A stretch of DNA of 26,979 bases, taken from positions 1-26,979 of the forward strand of contig MHLS01000046.1 of the NCBI GenBank assembly GCA_001819095.1, given 5' to 3'. The notes below the pieces were generated by a model. The model made no database searches. It worked only from the letters and a program-made list of their open reading frames with translations, and had not been told where the DNA came from. Shown here in pieces: positions 21,523 through 26,979 of the stretch. Every line of letters starts with the position of its first letter. Position 1 is the stretch's first letter. This stretch comes from Candidatus Lloydbacteria bacterium RIFCSPLOWO2_02_FULL_54_12 (GTDB taxonomy: Bacteria; Patescibacteriota; Minisyncoccia; Phycocordibacterales; UBA6899). The position numbers were made by a program, and so were the translations under genes.

Positions 21523-22247
21523 TCGGCGGCCTTTGCGCGAAGCGCTCCCTCGAACACCTCGAGCGGTCCGCTGTTGTCAATGACGAGATGCGCATGCGGT
21601 TTGAGCAAACGAATTTGCTGTTCCGCTTCCGCATTACGTAATTCCATGAAACGCTCGAATGACATTTCGGCGTCGCCCACGTTCTCGTTCCGCTTCACCA
21701 TGCGCTGATGCGCCACGACGGGATCGATCTCGACGTACACGAGGCGGAATTCCTGCGTCGCGAGCAAGGTGCCGATGTCGACGACACGGCGGATGCCCTC
21801 GATGATGGCGAGCGGGCTTTCCGTCTCCGCGGAGCGGATGCGCGTAATGACCGTCTGTTCGAGAATGTTCTCGGCAAAAATGGCTCGAAGTGCGGTCGAA
21901 AGGCCCTGCAAGTTAGTCCGGTCTGCTTTCACCTCGCTCTGATACGAAAGCCAGCCATTTTGAACCCACGCGGTGAAGCCGGCAAATTGCGGCGCCGAAG
22001 AACGGTCGAGCACGTCAGTCGGAAAAATGTTGTACAGACCTTTGGTCAGGTACTGCTTCGTGCCCTCGAAATCGAGAGCACCGAATATGCCGGCCGCTTT
22101 GACGTTGTTGAACCACGCGAGATACTCCCGCAGGGAGTCGGAAAAGCGCACCGACGGCGTCCCCGGATACCACTCCTTCAAGAACCCTGTCCCCGTGCCC
22201 TTGCCCGAGGCAATCTCTCCGGCAAAACCGAACATCACTTTTTTCAC
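21507..22247 (-). CDS. P-loop nucleotide-kinase-like protein (AAA_17/dephospho-CoA-kinase-like), paralogue 1
   Basis: GFAGEIASGKGT is a Walker A loop at the N-terminus. IIEGIRRVVDIGTL holds the Walker B/DGxR-like element, and VYVEIDPVVAHQRMVKR plus FMELRNAEAEQQI resemble the adenylate/dephospho-CoA kinase lid region. LVIDNSGPLEVFEGAL is the common C-terminal strand and helix of this group. The same GFAGEIASGKGT and IDNSG blocks occur in the gene at 25588-26148, so the two are paralogues. A GTG start at 22247 with GAGGTG just upstream is chosen; a longer frame begins at GTG 22301 inside a P palindrome. Substrate unknown. Confidence 0.72.
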   Translation of the reverse strand: MKKVMFGFAGEIASGKGTGTGFLKEWYPGTPSVRFSDSLREYLAWFNNVKAAGIFGALDFEGTKQYLTKGLYNIFPTDVLDRSSAPQFAGFTAWVQNGWLSYQSEVKADRTNLQGLSTALRAIFAENILEQTVITRIRSAETESPLAIIEGIRRVVDIGTLLATQEFRLVYVEIDPVVAHQRMVKRNENVGDAEMSFERFMELRNAEAEQQIRLLKPHAHLVIDNSGPLEVFEGALRAKAAEWAVS

Positions 22248-22292
22248 TATGCACCTCGAACGAACTTCTGTTTCTATCGTAGAGTTTTTCTG

Positions 22293-22351
22293 AAAAAACA
22301 CAAGGTCGAACCTTAGGAATCAATTCTTCAAGGTTCGACCTTGTATTTTTT
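22293..22351 (-). repeat. P-family palindrome copy 9, terminator-like
   Basis: Arms of 22 bp (22293-22314 and 22330-22351) match except one C-A on the plus strand, which is G-U in minus-strand RNA. They run A6 then CACAAGGTCGAACCTT. In the minus-strand RNA a U-run follows the stem, so it can terminate the upstream small-membrane-protein operon. Confidence 0.85.
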
Positions 22352-22372
22352 AGATTCACCCTACCGCAGATA

Positions 22373-22651
22373 CTACTGCGCAACGTTCAGGTTCTTCCCC
22401 GTCGACTTCACATACGCCGTCTCGTTCCATGTTGTCGCACCTTCAAGTGCAACTATTTCGTTCTTGATGCCGTGCTCCCTCTCAAGAAGTTCCGTGTACT
22501 CGCCGTTGTACTTCTTTTCGTCCGCGAATATTTGGTGACCGTGCCATCGGTACATTAAACCCACGATAAGAAAATCCGCGACGAGCGCCATCACAACTAA
22601 AATGGTAAGGCCGTTCAACTGGATGACCTCTTTGCGGTCGTTAGTTTCCAT
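22373..22651 (-). CDS. Small single-span membrane protein B
   Basis: 92 residues, not recognised. A charged N-terminus (METNDRKEV), one hydrophobic helix (~residues 14-34, LTILVVMALVADFLIVGLMY) and a polar, helix-prone C-terminal part (ADEKKYNGEYTELLEREHGIKNEIVALE) that could form a coiled coil. Its start overlaps the end of the upstream small membrane gene by 11 nt, so the two are coupled and may interact. Confidence 0.6.
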   Translation of the reverse strand: METNDRKEVIQLNGLTILVVMALVADFLIVGLMYRWHGHQIFADEKKYNGEYTELLEREHGIKNEIVALEGATTWNETAYVKSTGKNLNVAQ

Positions 22652-22907
22652 AGGTGTTGGATTGGCTTTTCAGATACTCCTTCGCCCTTTCCGCGCCCTC
22701 CTCTTTGAGTACGTCGCGGTACGCCGTGATGCGCGAAGTGTTCTCCACGATCCGCTCGCGCTCGGCGTTATTCTTGCGTGCCAGCCCGTTCATGCCGCTC
22801 AAGTGCCAGATCCACGAAGCGCCCAAGGTGAAGCACATGCTCGCGAGCACAATGAGCCAGACGCGCCCCATCGGGGTTTCTTCTCTCGGTTTTTCGGAAT
22901 TTTCCAT
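22641..22907 (-). CDS. Small single-span membrane protein A
   Basis: 88 residues, not recognised. A polar N-terminus, one hydrophobic helix (~14-36, GRVWLIVLASMCFTLGASWIW) and a charged helical tail (ARKNNAERERIVENTSRITAYRDVLKEEGAERAKEYLKS). Same topology as the next gene with which it overlaps. Could be a divisome- or secretion-type bitopic pair; no motif supports either. Confidence 0.6.
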   Translation of the reverse strand: MENSEKPREETPMGRVWLIVLASMCFTLGASWIWHLSGMNGLARKNNAERERIVENTSRITAYRDVLKEEGAERAKEYLKSQSNTYGN

Positions 22908-22932
22908 ATGTTATCTCTTGTAGACACCAGGG

Positions 22933-22988
22933 ACGGCCAACTTCTCCAAGGTTTCAACTTGCCAAGCAAAGGAGAAACCTTGGGCCGT
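22933..22988 (-). repeat. P-family palindrome copy 10 (long form), argS-membrane protein A spacer
   Basis: CCAAGGTTTC pairs with GAAACCTTGG in place of the TCTC/GAGA seen in copies 5-7: both sides changed together. Outer ACGGCC (22933-22938) pairs with GGCCGT (22983-22988). Confidence 0.8.
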
Positions 22989-23008
22989 CTTGGCAGACGC
23001 CAAGATCG

Positions 23009-24841
23009 TTACATTTTAGCGGGTGCGGCGATACCGAGCAACCAGAGGCCGTTCTTGAGAGTGAGTCCAACCGCTTTTGTGAGTGCCAACTTGTACAGCT
23101 GGTCTGACGCACCATCCAGTATCTGCGTACTTCCGTAAAAAGAGTTAAACTCGCGCGCAATATCAATCAAGTAATTCGCAACATGATGTGACTCACGTTC
23201 ACTGCTTGCACGAAGTACTATTTCGGGAAAACGCGCGAGGAGGCGCGGCAGAGGGCCGAAGTCGCCGTGTGCCGCATCGGCGGAAACTGCGGCGTCTCCC
23301 GCCCTCTCCAAGACCGAGCAAGTGCGCGCATGTGTATATTGCAGGTACGGACCAGAGTCCCCTTCGAACGAGAGCGACTGCTCAAAGTCAAAAATGATGT
23401 CCCTCCCAGCCGCCTGGCGAAGGATGGAATATTTGACCGCCGCGACACCCGCCGCTTCGGCCACCTCTTTCGTAACCCCTTCAACGTTTTTTATTATTCG
23501 CATTTTTGCCTCGTCGAGGAGGGACATCGCCGTGATGACGTCGCCCGTGCGCGACGACATCTTTCCCGTCGGAAGCCGAAGCATGCCATGGGAATAATGC
23601 TCGGTCTTCGCGGCAAGGTCGGGAAATATCTGGCGCATGGCCTCGAGGAGTACCTGAAAGTAGTCGTTGACCTCATTTCCCGTTATAACAATGGAAACAT
23701 CGTATGGGAATTTTTCGTATTTTATTTTTGCCAAACCCAACTCCTTGGCCTCATACGTTGGGAGTCCCTCTTTGTTTACAAAGACACGCGTGTGCAACTT
23801 TGGATTGTACTTTTCGGCGCGAAAAACGAGAGCATCCTCACTCTCTTCGAAAACTTTTCCCTTGTTTTCCTGAACAACTTTTTTGCCGACCTCTCCCGTT
23901 TCAGATTCAAAGAAAAAATAGTCAAATTTTGTGCCTAGTTTTTTGTAAATCTTCTTAAACAGTTCTAGGCTTCGCTTTCTCCCCTTTAGATAAATCCACG
24001 CTATTTCGTGCTCTTCTTCACCCGAATAATCTAGTCCATTTTCTAGTAGACTGTAAACAAGTTTATTTATAGACAAAACTTTTTGCTTTACATCTTCATC
24101 TAATTCATATTTCCTACTTCCCTCGGCATAATTCTTCTTTACATTAACCTTGAAATCTACTCCTTTGGGGGCCTCAAAATCATAGCTTACTAAAAACTTT
24201 ATTGTTTTAACTTTTCCCGCACTGCTCGGAGACGTAACCATTCGTCCCGATTCCCTAATATCATAAACTGCCTTCGCGACATGTAAACCAACATCACCTT
24301 GGTAGCAGGCGCGTTTCACTTCCGCGCCGCTTGCCTCAATGATGCGGGAAATAGATTCACCAATGGCGTTCGACATCAGGTGTCCGATATGAAATTCCTT
24401 GAACGGATTCGGGTCGGTATATTCCACCATTACCTTCTTTCCCTTGAGCGTATCGTTCCAACCCCATTTTTCTCCTTTGGAAATCGCGGCGGTGAGCTCA
24501 TCCTCAAAAACCGCAGGAGCAAGTTTGAAATTGATGAATCCCGGTCCAGCAGGCTCAATCTTTAGGATATCGGGATAATTTTTCGCTTTCAATTTTGCAA
24601 CAATTGCCTCGGCAAGCTCACGGGGGTTTTTTGCCTTTCCCGCCCATATGATTCCTGCTTTCTCCGCATTCGGTACATGCGAATTCGTTGCTTTTGCAAG
24701 TCCTCGATATGCTGTCATCGCGACGTTCGTCGCCCAGTCGCCGTGCGCCAACTCTCCGGGGTGCTCAACGACAAAATCGACTCCGGTAATGCCGAACTCC
24801 TTCAACGCTTCTTTGATGTAGCCCTCCAGTTTCTCTCTCAT
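23009..24841 (-). CDS. argS: Arginyl-tRNA synthetase
   Basis: A class I synthetase, ~610 residues. The N-terminal tRNA-recognition (Add1) domain leads into VEYTDPNPFKEFHIGHLMSN, with HIGH at residues 151-154. KMSSRTGDVI takes the place of KMSKS, and the C-terminal DALR anticodon-binding region includes GPYLQYTHARTCSVLER and ends LLGIAAPAKM. The start at 24841 (MREKLEGYIKEALKEFG) fits the family; the longer frame from 24871 adds a Cys-rich leader from the terminator region. Roughly 23690-24250 is much more AT-rich than the rest of the gene, with codons such as TTA, AGA and AAA dominating. It is monocistronic or leads into the small membrane proteins. Confidence 0.95.
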   Translation of the reverse strand: MREKLEGYIKEALKEFGITGVDFVVEHPGELAHGDWATNVAMTAYRGLAKATNSHVPNAEKAGIIWAGKAKNPRELAEAIVAKLKAKNYPDILKIEPAGPGFINFKLAPAVFEDELTAAISKGEKWGWNDTLKGKKVMVEYTDPNPFKEFHIGHLMSNAIGESISRIIEASGAEVKRACYQGDVGLHVAKAVYDIRESGRMVTSPSSAGKVKTIKFLVSYDFEAPKGVDFKVNVKKNYAEGSRKYELDEDVKQKVLSINKLVYSLLENGLDYSGEEEHEIAWIYLKGRKRSLELFKKIYKKLGTKFDYFFFESETGEVGKKVVQENKGKVFEESEDALVFRAEKYNPKLHTRVFVNKEGLPTYEAKELGLAKIKYEKFPYDVSIVITGNEVNDYFQVLLEAMRQIFPDLAAKTEHYSHGMLRLPTGKMSSRTGDVITAMSLLDEAKMRIIKNVEGVTKEVAEAAGVAAVKYSILRQAAGRDIIFDFEQSLSFEGDSGPYLQYTHARTCSVLERAGDAAVSADAAHGDFGPLPRLLARFPEIVLRASSERESHHVANYLIDIAREFNSFYGSTQILDGASDQLYKLALTKAVGLTLKNGLWLLGIAAPAKM

Positions 24842-24869
24842 TAAGGAAATCTTAACACAATCCGGGCAC

Positions 24870-24892
24870 AAAAAAAGCCCGACGAATCGGGC
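24870..24892 (-). terminator. Terminator after tmk
   Basis: GCCCGA, UUCG, UCGGGC and then seven U on the minus strand: a perfect 6-bp stem capped by the stable UUCG tetraloop. Confidence 0.92.
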
Positions 24893-24910
24893 TGTGTAAC
24901 GTTTTTTTGA

Positions 24911-25522
24911 CTAAAGACCCGTTTCTTTGCGGACGATCTCCTCAACGTCTTGAAGAATGGGCGCGATGTCTCGACTGACATCAACGATGATGCTTCGATG
25001 ATTCTTGAAATACTCAAGATAACCCTTGCGTACGCGTTGATGAAAAGCCTCGCCTTCAAGCTCAAAACGATCGAGCGTCTTACCACTCTTCTTGAGACGC
25101 TCCGCACCGATCTTCGGATCGAGATCGAGGTAGATGTAGAGATCCGGCACAATAATCTCGCCTAAAATGTGTTCCATGGCGAGAAAACCGGGAAGAAGAT
25201 GGTTACATTCGCGACCAACGATCTGGTACGCATATGTAGAGGCGATATGCCGCTCATCAATGACATGTTTGCCACTTCGAACCGCAGGCAGGACAATCCG
25301 TTCAAAAAGCTCCGGACGATAGGAAAAGTGAAGCATCATCTCCGTTGCGGGCAACATTGCACACCCAAGCAATATCTCTCTTACTTTTTCCCCAACCTCG
25401 GTGCCGCCGGGTTCACGCGTATAGATCAATGCACCTTCGGGAAAACTTTTTCGAAGATGTCCGACAATCGTCCCTTTGCCCACCCCATCTCCACCTTCGA
25501 TAACAATAAATTTCCCTTGCAT
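24911..25522 (-). CDS. tmk: Thymidylate kinase
   Basis: Phosphorylates dTMP to dTDP. GGDGVGKGT is the P-loop, TREPGGTEVGEKVRE carries the TMP-binding motif, and DERHIASTYAYQ is the DRx block (usual DRY/DRF). RPELFERIVLPA is typical for family members. It is 203 residues from ATG 25522 (MQGKFIVIEGGDG); the upstream extension to 25570 is not TMPK-like. A P-loop kinase gene precedes it by 65 bp and a perfect UUCG terminator follows, so this is the last gene of the deaminase-kinase-tmk group. Confidence 0.92.
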   Translation of the reverse strand: MQGKFIVIEGGDGVGKGTIVGHLRKSFPEGALIYTREPGGTEVGEKVREILLGCAMLPATEMMLHFSYRPELFERIVLPAVRSGKHVIDERHIASTYAYQIVGRECNHLLPGFLAMEHILGEIIVPDLYIYLDLDPKIGAERLKKSGKTLDRFELEGEAFHQRVRKGYLEYFKNHRSIIVDVSRDIAPILQDVEEIVRKETGL

Positions 25523-25587
25523 AATTTTTCCTTTGTACGTTCTGACCGCCATTGTTGCACGCTCACGCAAAGAATGGCAGTGGACAA

Positions 25588-26148
25588 TTACTCGCCGTAT
25601 TTTTTGACGATAGCGTCAAGTGTTTGGTAAAGCTCGGGAAGCGTGCCGGAATTGTCGATGACTTCCGCCGCGAACGCCTCGAGCTTCCCGATCTCGCGCT
25701 CCGGCTCTCCTTCGTGGTCTTTCACAAATTGCTCGTAGGTCTTCGTCTTGTCGTCCGGATTCTCGCCGCGAGAGAGAAGGCGTTCGTGGCGCGTTTTCAT
25801 CGGCGCGCTCAAGTAGCAGAGTTTGAATTCCGGTATCTCGCGAAGATACTTCACGTCTTCCAGCCGGCGCACGCCGTCGACCACGATCAACGAATGTGTG
25901 TCGTTCTTCGCGTCTTCGAACATCACCTTCGCGAGCGTGTCTTCGCCGAACTCTTTGCGGAGAAAGGTCGAGAGCGTCTGGAGCGTCGTGCGATCCTCCG
26001 GAAGGTGGAGGCGCCGAAGGACATCGCGCAGTATCGTCGAGAAGCGATAGGTCGCGGCGCCGTGGTGCTCGGCCAAGTACTTGGCCGCGGTACCTTTGCC
26101 GCTCGCAATCTCGCCCGCAAAACCAAGGATGATCTTTGTTGTTGTCAT
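25588..26148 (-). CDS. P-loop nucleotide-kinase-like protein, paralogue 2
   Basis: 186 residues with GFAGEIASGKGT (Walker A), VVDGVRRLEDVKYL (DGVR, Walker B side), CYLSAPMKTRHERLLSRGENPDDKTKTYEQF (lid) and EVIDNSGTLPELYQTLD at the end. It shares the Walker A block exactly and the overall plan with the longer gene at 21507-22247. The fold is that of dephospho-CoA/cytidylate-type kinases. Between a dCMP-deaminase-like gene and tmk, a role in nucleotide supply is plausible but not shown by the sequence. Confidence 0.75.
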   Translation of the reverse strand: MTTTKIILGFAGEIASGKGTAAKYLAEHHGAATYRFSTILRDVLRRLHLPEDRTTLQTLSTFLRKEFGEDTLAKVMFEDAKNDTHSLIVVDGVRRLEDVKYLREIPEFKLCYLSAPMKTRHERLLSRGENPDDKTKTYEQFVKDHEGEPEREIGKLEAFAAEVIDNSGTLPELYQTLDAIVKKYGE

Positions 26149-26178
26149 GTTTTTCTCGTACAGGGTGGGTCAAGACAC

Positions 26179-26219
26179 GAGGTTGAACCTTAGGAATCAA
26201 TTCTTCAAGGTTCAACCTC
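26179..26219 (-). repeat. P-family palindrome copy 11, deaminase-kinase spacer
   Basis: GAGGTTGAACCTT (26179-26191) and AAGGTTCAACCTC (26207-26219) pair perfectly over 13 bp. The loop is identical to copy 9 (AGGAATCAATTCTTC), but the arms differ at paired positions (G-C exchanged for A-T on both sides). Confidence 0.82.
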
Positions 26220-26237
26220 ACACTTTGTCATTTTTGC

Positions 26238-26828
26238 TCACTCCTCATCTTCGTCGGCCGACATACCGGGGTACTTTACCATCGCGCCGGAAAGCAGATC
26301 AAATACGACGCCAGCTTCTTTGAGTACCTCCTTGCTCCGCATGGCCCCGTGATAATCCTTCGGCGCGACAACACGGCTGATTCCTGCGTTGATGATCATC
26401 TTCGCGCATGCGTAGCACGGCGACATGGAGACATAGAGCGTTGCTCCTTCGAGCGACACTCCGATACGCGCCGCCTGCGCAATGACGTTCTGCTCCGCGT
26501 GCGTGCCACGGATGCAATGCTGGGTCTTCTTGCCGTCCCCGTGGACGACCGTGTGCATCTCGTGCCCCAACTCGTCACAATCCTTCACGCCGGCGGGTGC
26601 ACCGACGTAACCGGTCGCCAGTATGCGCTTGTTCCTCACTGCGACGCAACCGCTTCGTCCGCGGTCGCATGTCGCCCGCGTCCCGACGATCTTCATGATC
26701 TTGAGAAAATATTCATCCCACGATGGTCGTACGTGCGACTTGGTCGTCTTGAAGTCTTTCATTGCGAAGCGCGACGGAGAACGGTGTTTCGCAATGACGT
26801 TTTTTGGTCTTTTTTTCTTGAGCGCCAT
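26238..26828 (-). CDS. dCMP deaminase-like cytidine/deoxycytidylate deaminase
   Basis: Zinc-dependent deaminase of the ComEB/dCMP-deaminase group: HAEQNVI (HAE with the proton-shuttle Glu) and PCYACAK (PCxxC) are the active site, in the usual order. DRGRSGCVAVRNKRILATGYVGAPAG is the family's substrate-loop region. It makes dUMP from dCMP for dTMP synthesis, fitting with tmk two genes downstream. The start at 26828 (MALKKKRPKNVIAKH) gives a basic ~20-residue N-terminal extension; MKDFKTT at 26762 is an alternative start nearer the family length. It ends with an acidic tail (SADEDEE). Confidence 0.9.
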   Translation of the reverse strand: MALKKKRPKNVIAKHRSPSRFAMKDFKTTKSHVRPSWDEYFLKIMKIVGTRATCDRGRSGCVAVRNKRILATGYVGAPAGVKDCDELGHEMHTVVHGDGKKTQHCIRGTHAEQNVIAQAARIGVSLEGATLYVSMSPCYACAKMIINAGISRVVAPKDYHGAMRSKEVLKEAGVVFDLLSGAMVKYPGMSADEDEE

Positions 26829-26836
26829 TTCATTCA

Positions 26837-26842
26837 AGTATA
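26837..26842 (-). promoter_or_regulatory. -10 box directly before the deaminase gene
   Basis: TATACT on the minus strand eight bases before the ATG at 26828; no convincing -35 at 16-18 bp. Suggests a leaderless or near-leaderless message. Confidence 0.35.
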
Positions 26843-26868
26843 ACAAAACGCCTCGCCTCCACGCGTGT

Positions 26869-26932
26869 TTGACTTTATATCACAGATGTGAGATAATACC
26901 CAAAATCACCGGTTTATTCCCCGGTGTTTTTT
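26869..26932 (+). promoter_or_regulatory. Plus-strand promoter with central dyad, followed at once by a terminator hairpin
   Basis: TTGACT (26869-26874), 17 bp, GATAAT (26892-26897). Between the boxes TCACA-GA-TGTGA (26880-26891) is an inverted repeat. About ten bases after the likely start, CACCGG (26907-26912) pairs with CCGGTG (26921-26926), followed by six T. A short, possibly attenuated transcript is predicted. It may instead be only the 3' end of the minus-strand gene next to it. Confidence 0.4.
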
Positions 26933-26979
26933 GTACCCTTTTTCTTTCTCTTCGGAGCAATCGTCGACTCAAGAAAGAT
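26914..26979 (-). CDS. C-terminal end of an unidentified gene entering from the right edge
   Basis: The minus strand reads 21 codons to a TAA at 26916-26914: IFLESTIAPKRKKKGTKNTGE, split here as IFLESTIAPK and the basic tail RKKKGTKNTGE. The tail resembles ordinary bacterial protein ends, and the hairpin overlapping the stop could be its terminator. Too short to identify; an accidental frame is possible. Confidence 0.4.
   Translation of the reverse strand: MFLESTIAPKRKKKGTKNTGE

Noticed and set aside
22373..22907. Toxin-antitoxin pair
   Set aside because: Both proteins are similar bitopic membrane proteins; neither resembles a known toxin or DNA-binding antitoxin.
2424..26219. P palindromes as a CRISPR array
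   Set aside because: Copies are separated by whole genes, differ in sequence and lack regular spacers; no cas gene is present.
7793..26219. tRNA T-loop-like GGTTCGA sequences in the palindromes
   Set aside because: They occur only as part of the AAGGTTCGACCTT arm; no acceptor, D or anticodon stem can be built around them, and no tRNA gene was found in the window.

Overview
The window looks like chromosomal DNA of a Patescibacteria (CPR) bacterium of the Parcubacteria/Paceibacteria kind. The evidence is compact housekeeping genes with short or absent Shine-Dalgarno sites, short versions of RecO, MetRS and SSB, an EF-P with a rewritten tip loop, a eukaryote/archaeal-type IleRS, and almost no biosynthetic genes. 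UGA is used as a stop, so it is not one of the UGA-recoded CPR lineages. Base composition is roughly 50-55% GC by eye, with local AT-rich patches. No tRNA, rRNA, CRISPR array, transposase or phage gene was seen. The phylum assignment is inference from gene content, not from a marker tree.

Layout: nearly everything is on the minus strand. From the left there is a sigma-70-family factor (cut by the edge) and an NAD-dependent sugar epimerase. Next come efp (the only plus-strand protein gene), then rpsF-ssb-rpsR read leftward, and a freestanding plus-strand structured RNA with its own promoter and terminator. TatD nuclease, an orphan hypothetical gene, a HIT hydrolase, metG and an AI-2E-family permease follow. 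Then come an M16 protease, a deoxynucleoside-kinase-like gene, an MFS transporter, glyS, a large membrane-anchored beta-rich protein and recO. The right third holds a 1210-residue ileS with a histidine-phosphatase domain inside it, an IscA-like protein, a hypothetical gene, a P-loop kinase, two tiny membrane proteins, argS, tmk, a second P-loop kinase and a dCMP-deaminase-like gene. Genes for translation (four aminoacyl-tRNA synthetases, EF-P, S6, S18) and nucleotide salvage/repair (tmk, three other P-loop kinases, deaminase, SSB, RecO, TatD) dominate.

Three things are not explained by ordinary gene annotation. (1) A family of at least 11 dispersed palindromes (called P here), with arms of the type AAGGTCTCACCTT / AAGGAGAGACCTT. 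Nine lie between genes just after stop codons, and two are inserted in frame inside tatD and ileS. Their arms change together, so pairing is kept. (2) A second family (called T here), with arms ATCCCGTTAGA...TCTAAYGGGAT, forms large hairpins whose 3' foot touches or overlaps the start codon of ssb, rpsF and the M16 protease and lies in the 5' coding end of ileS; a lone 3' arm precedes the AI-2E gene. Two full copies share a 4-nt bulge and G-U wobbles that pair only in the sense RNA. (3) A ~240-nt plus-strand RNA with a closing stem, several hairpins, a possible loop-loop pseudoknot and a UUCG terminator that matches no RNA family I recognise.

The most striking protein is IleRS, which carries a complete histidine phosphatase domain with all catalytic residues.
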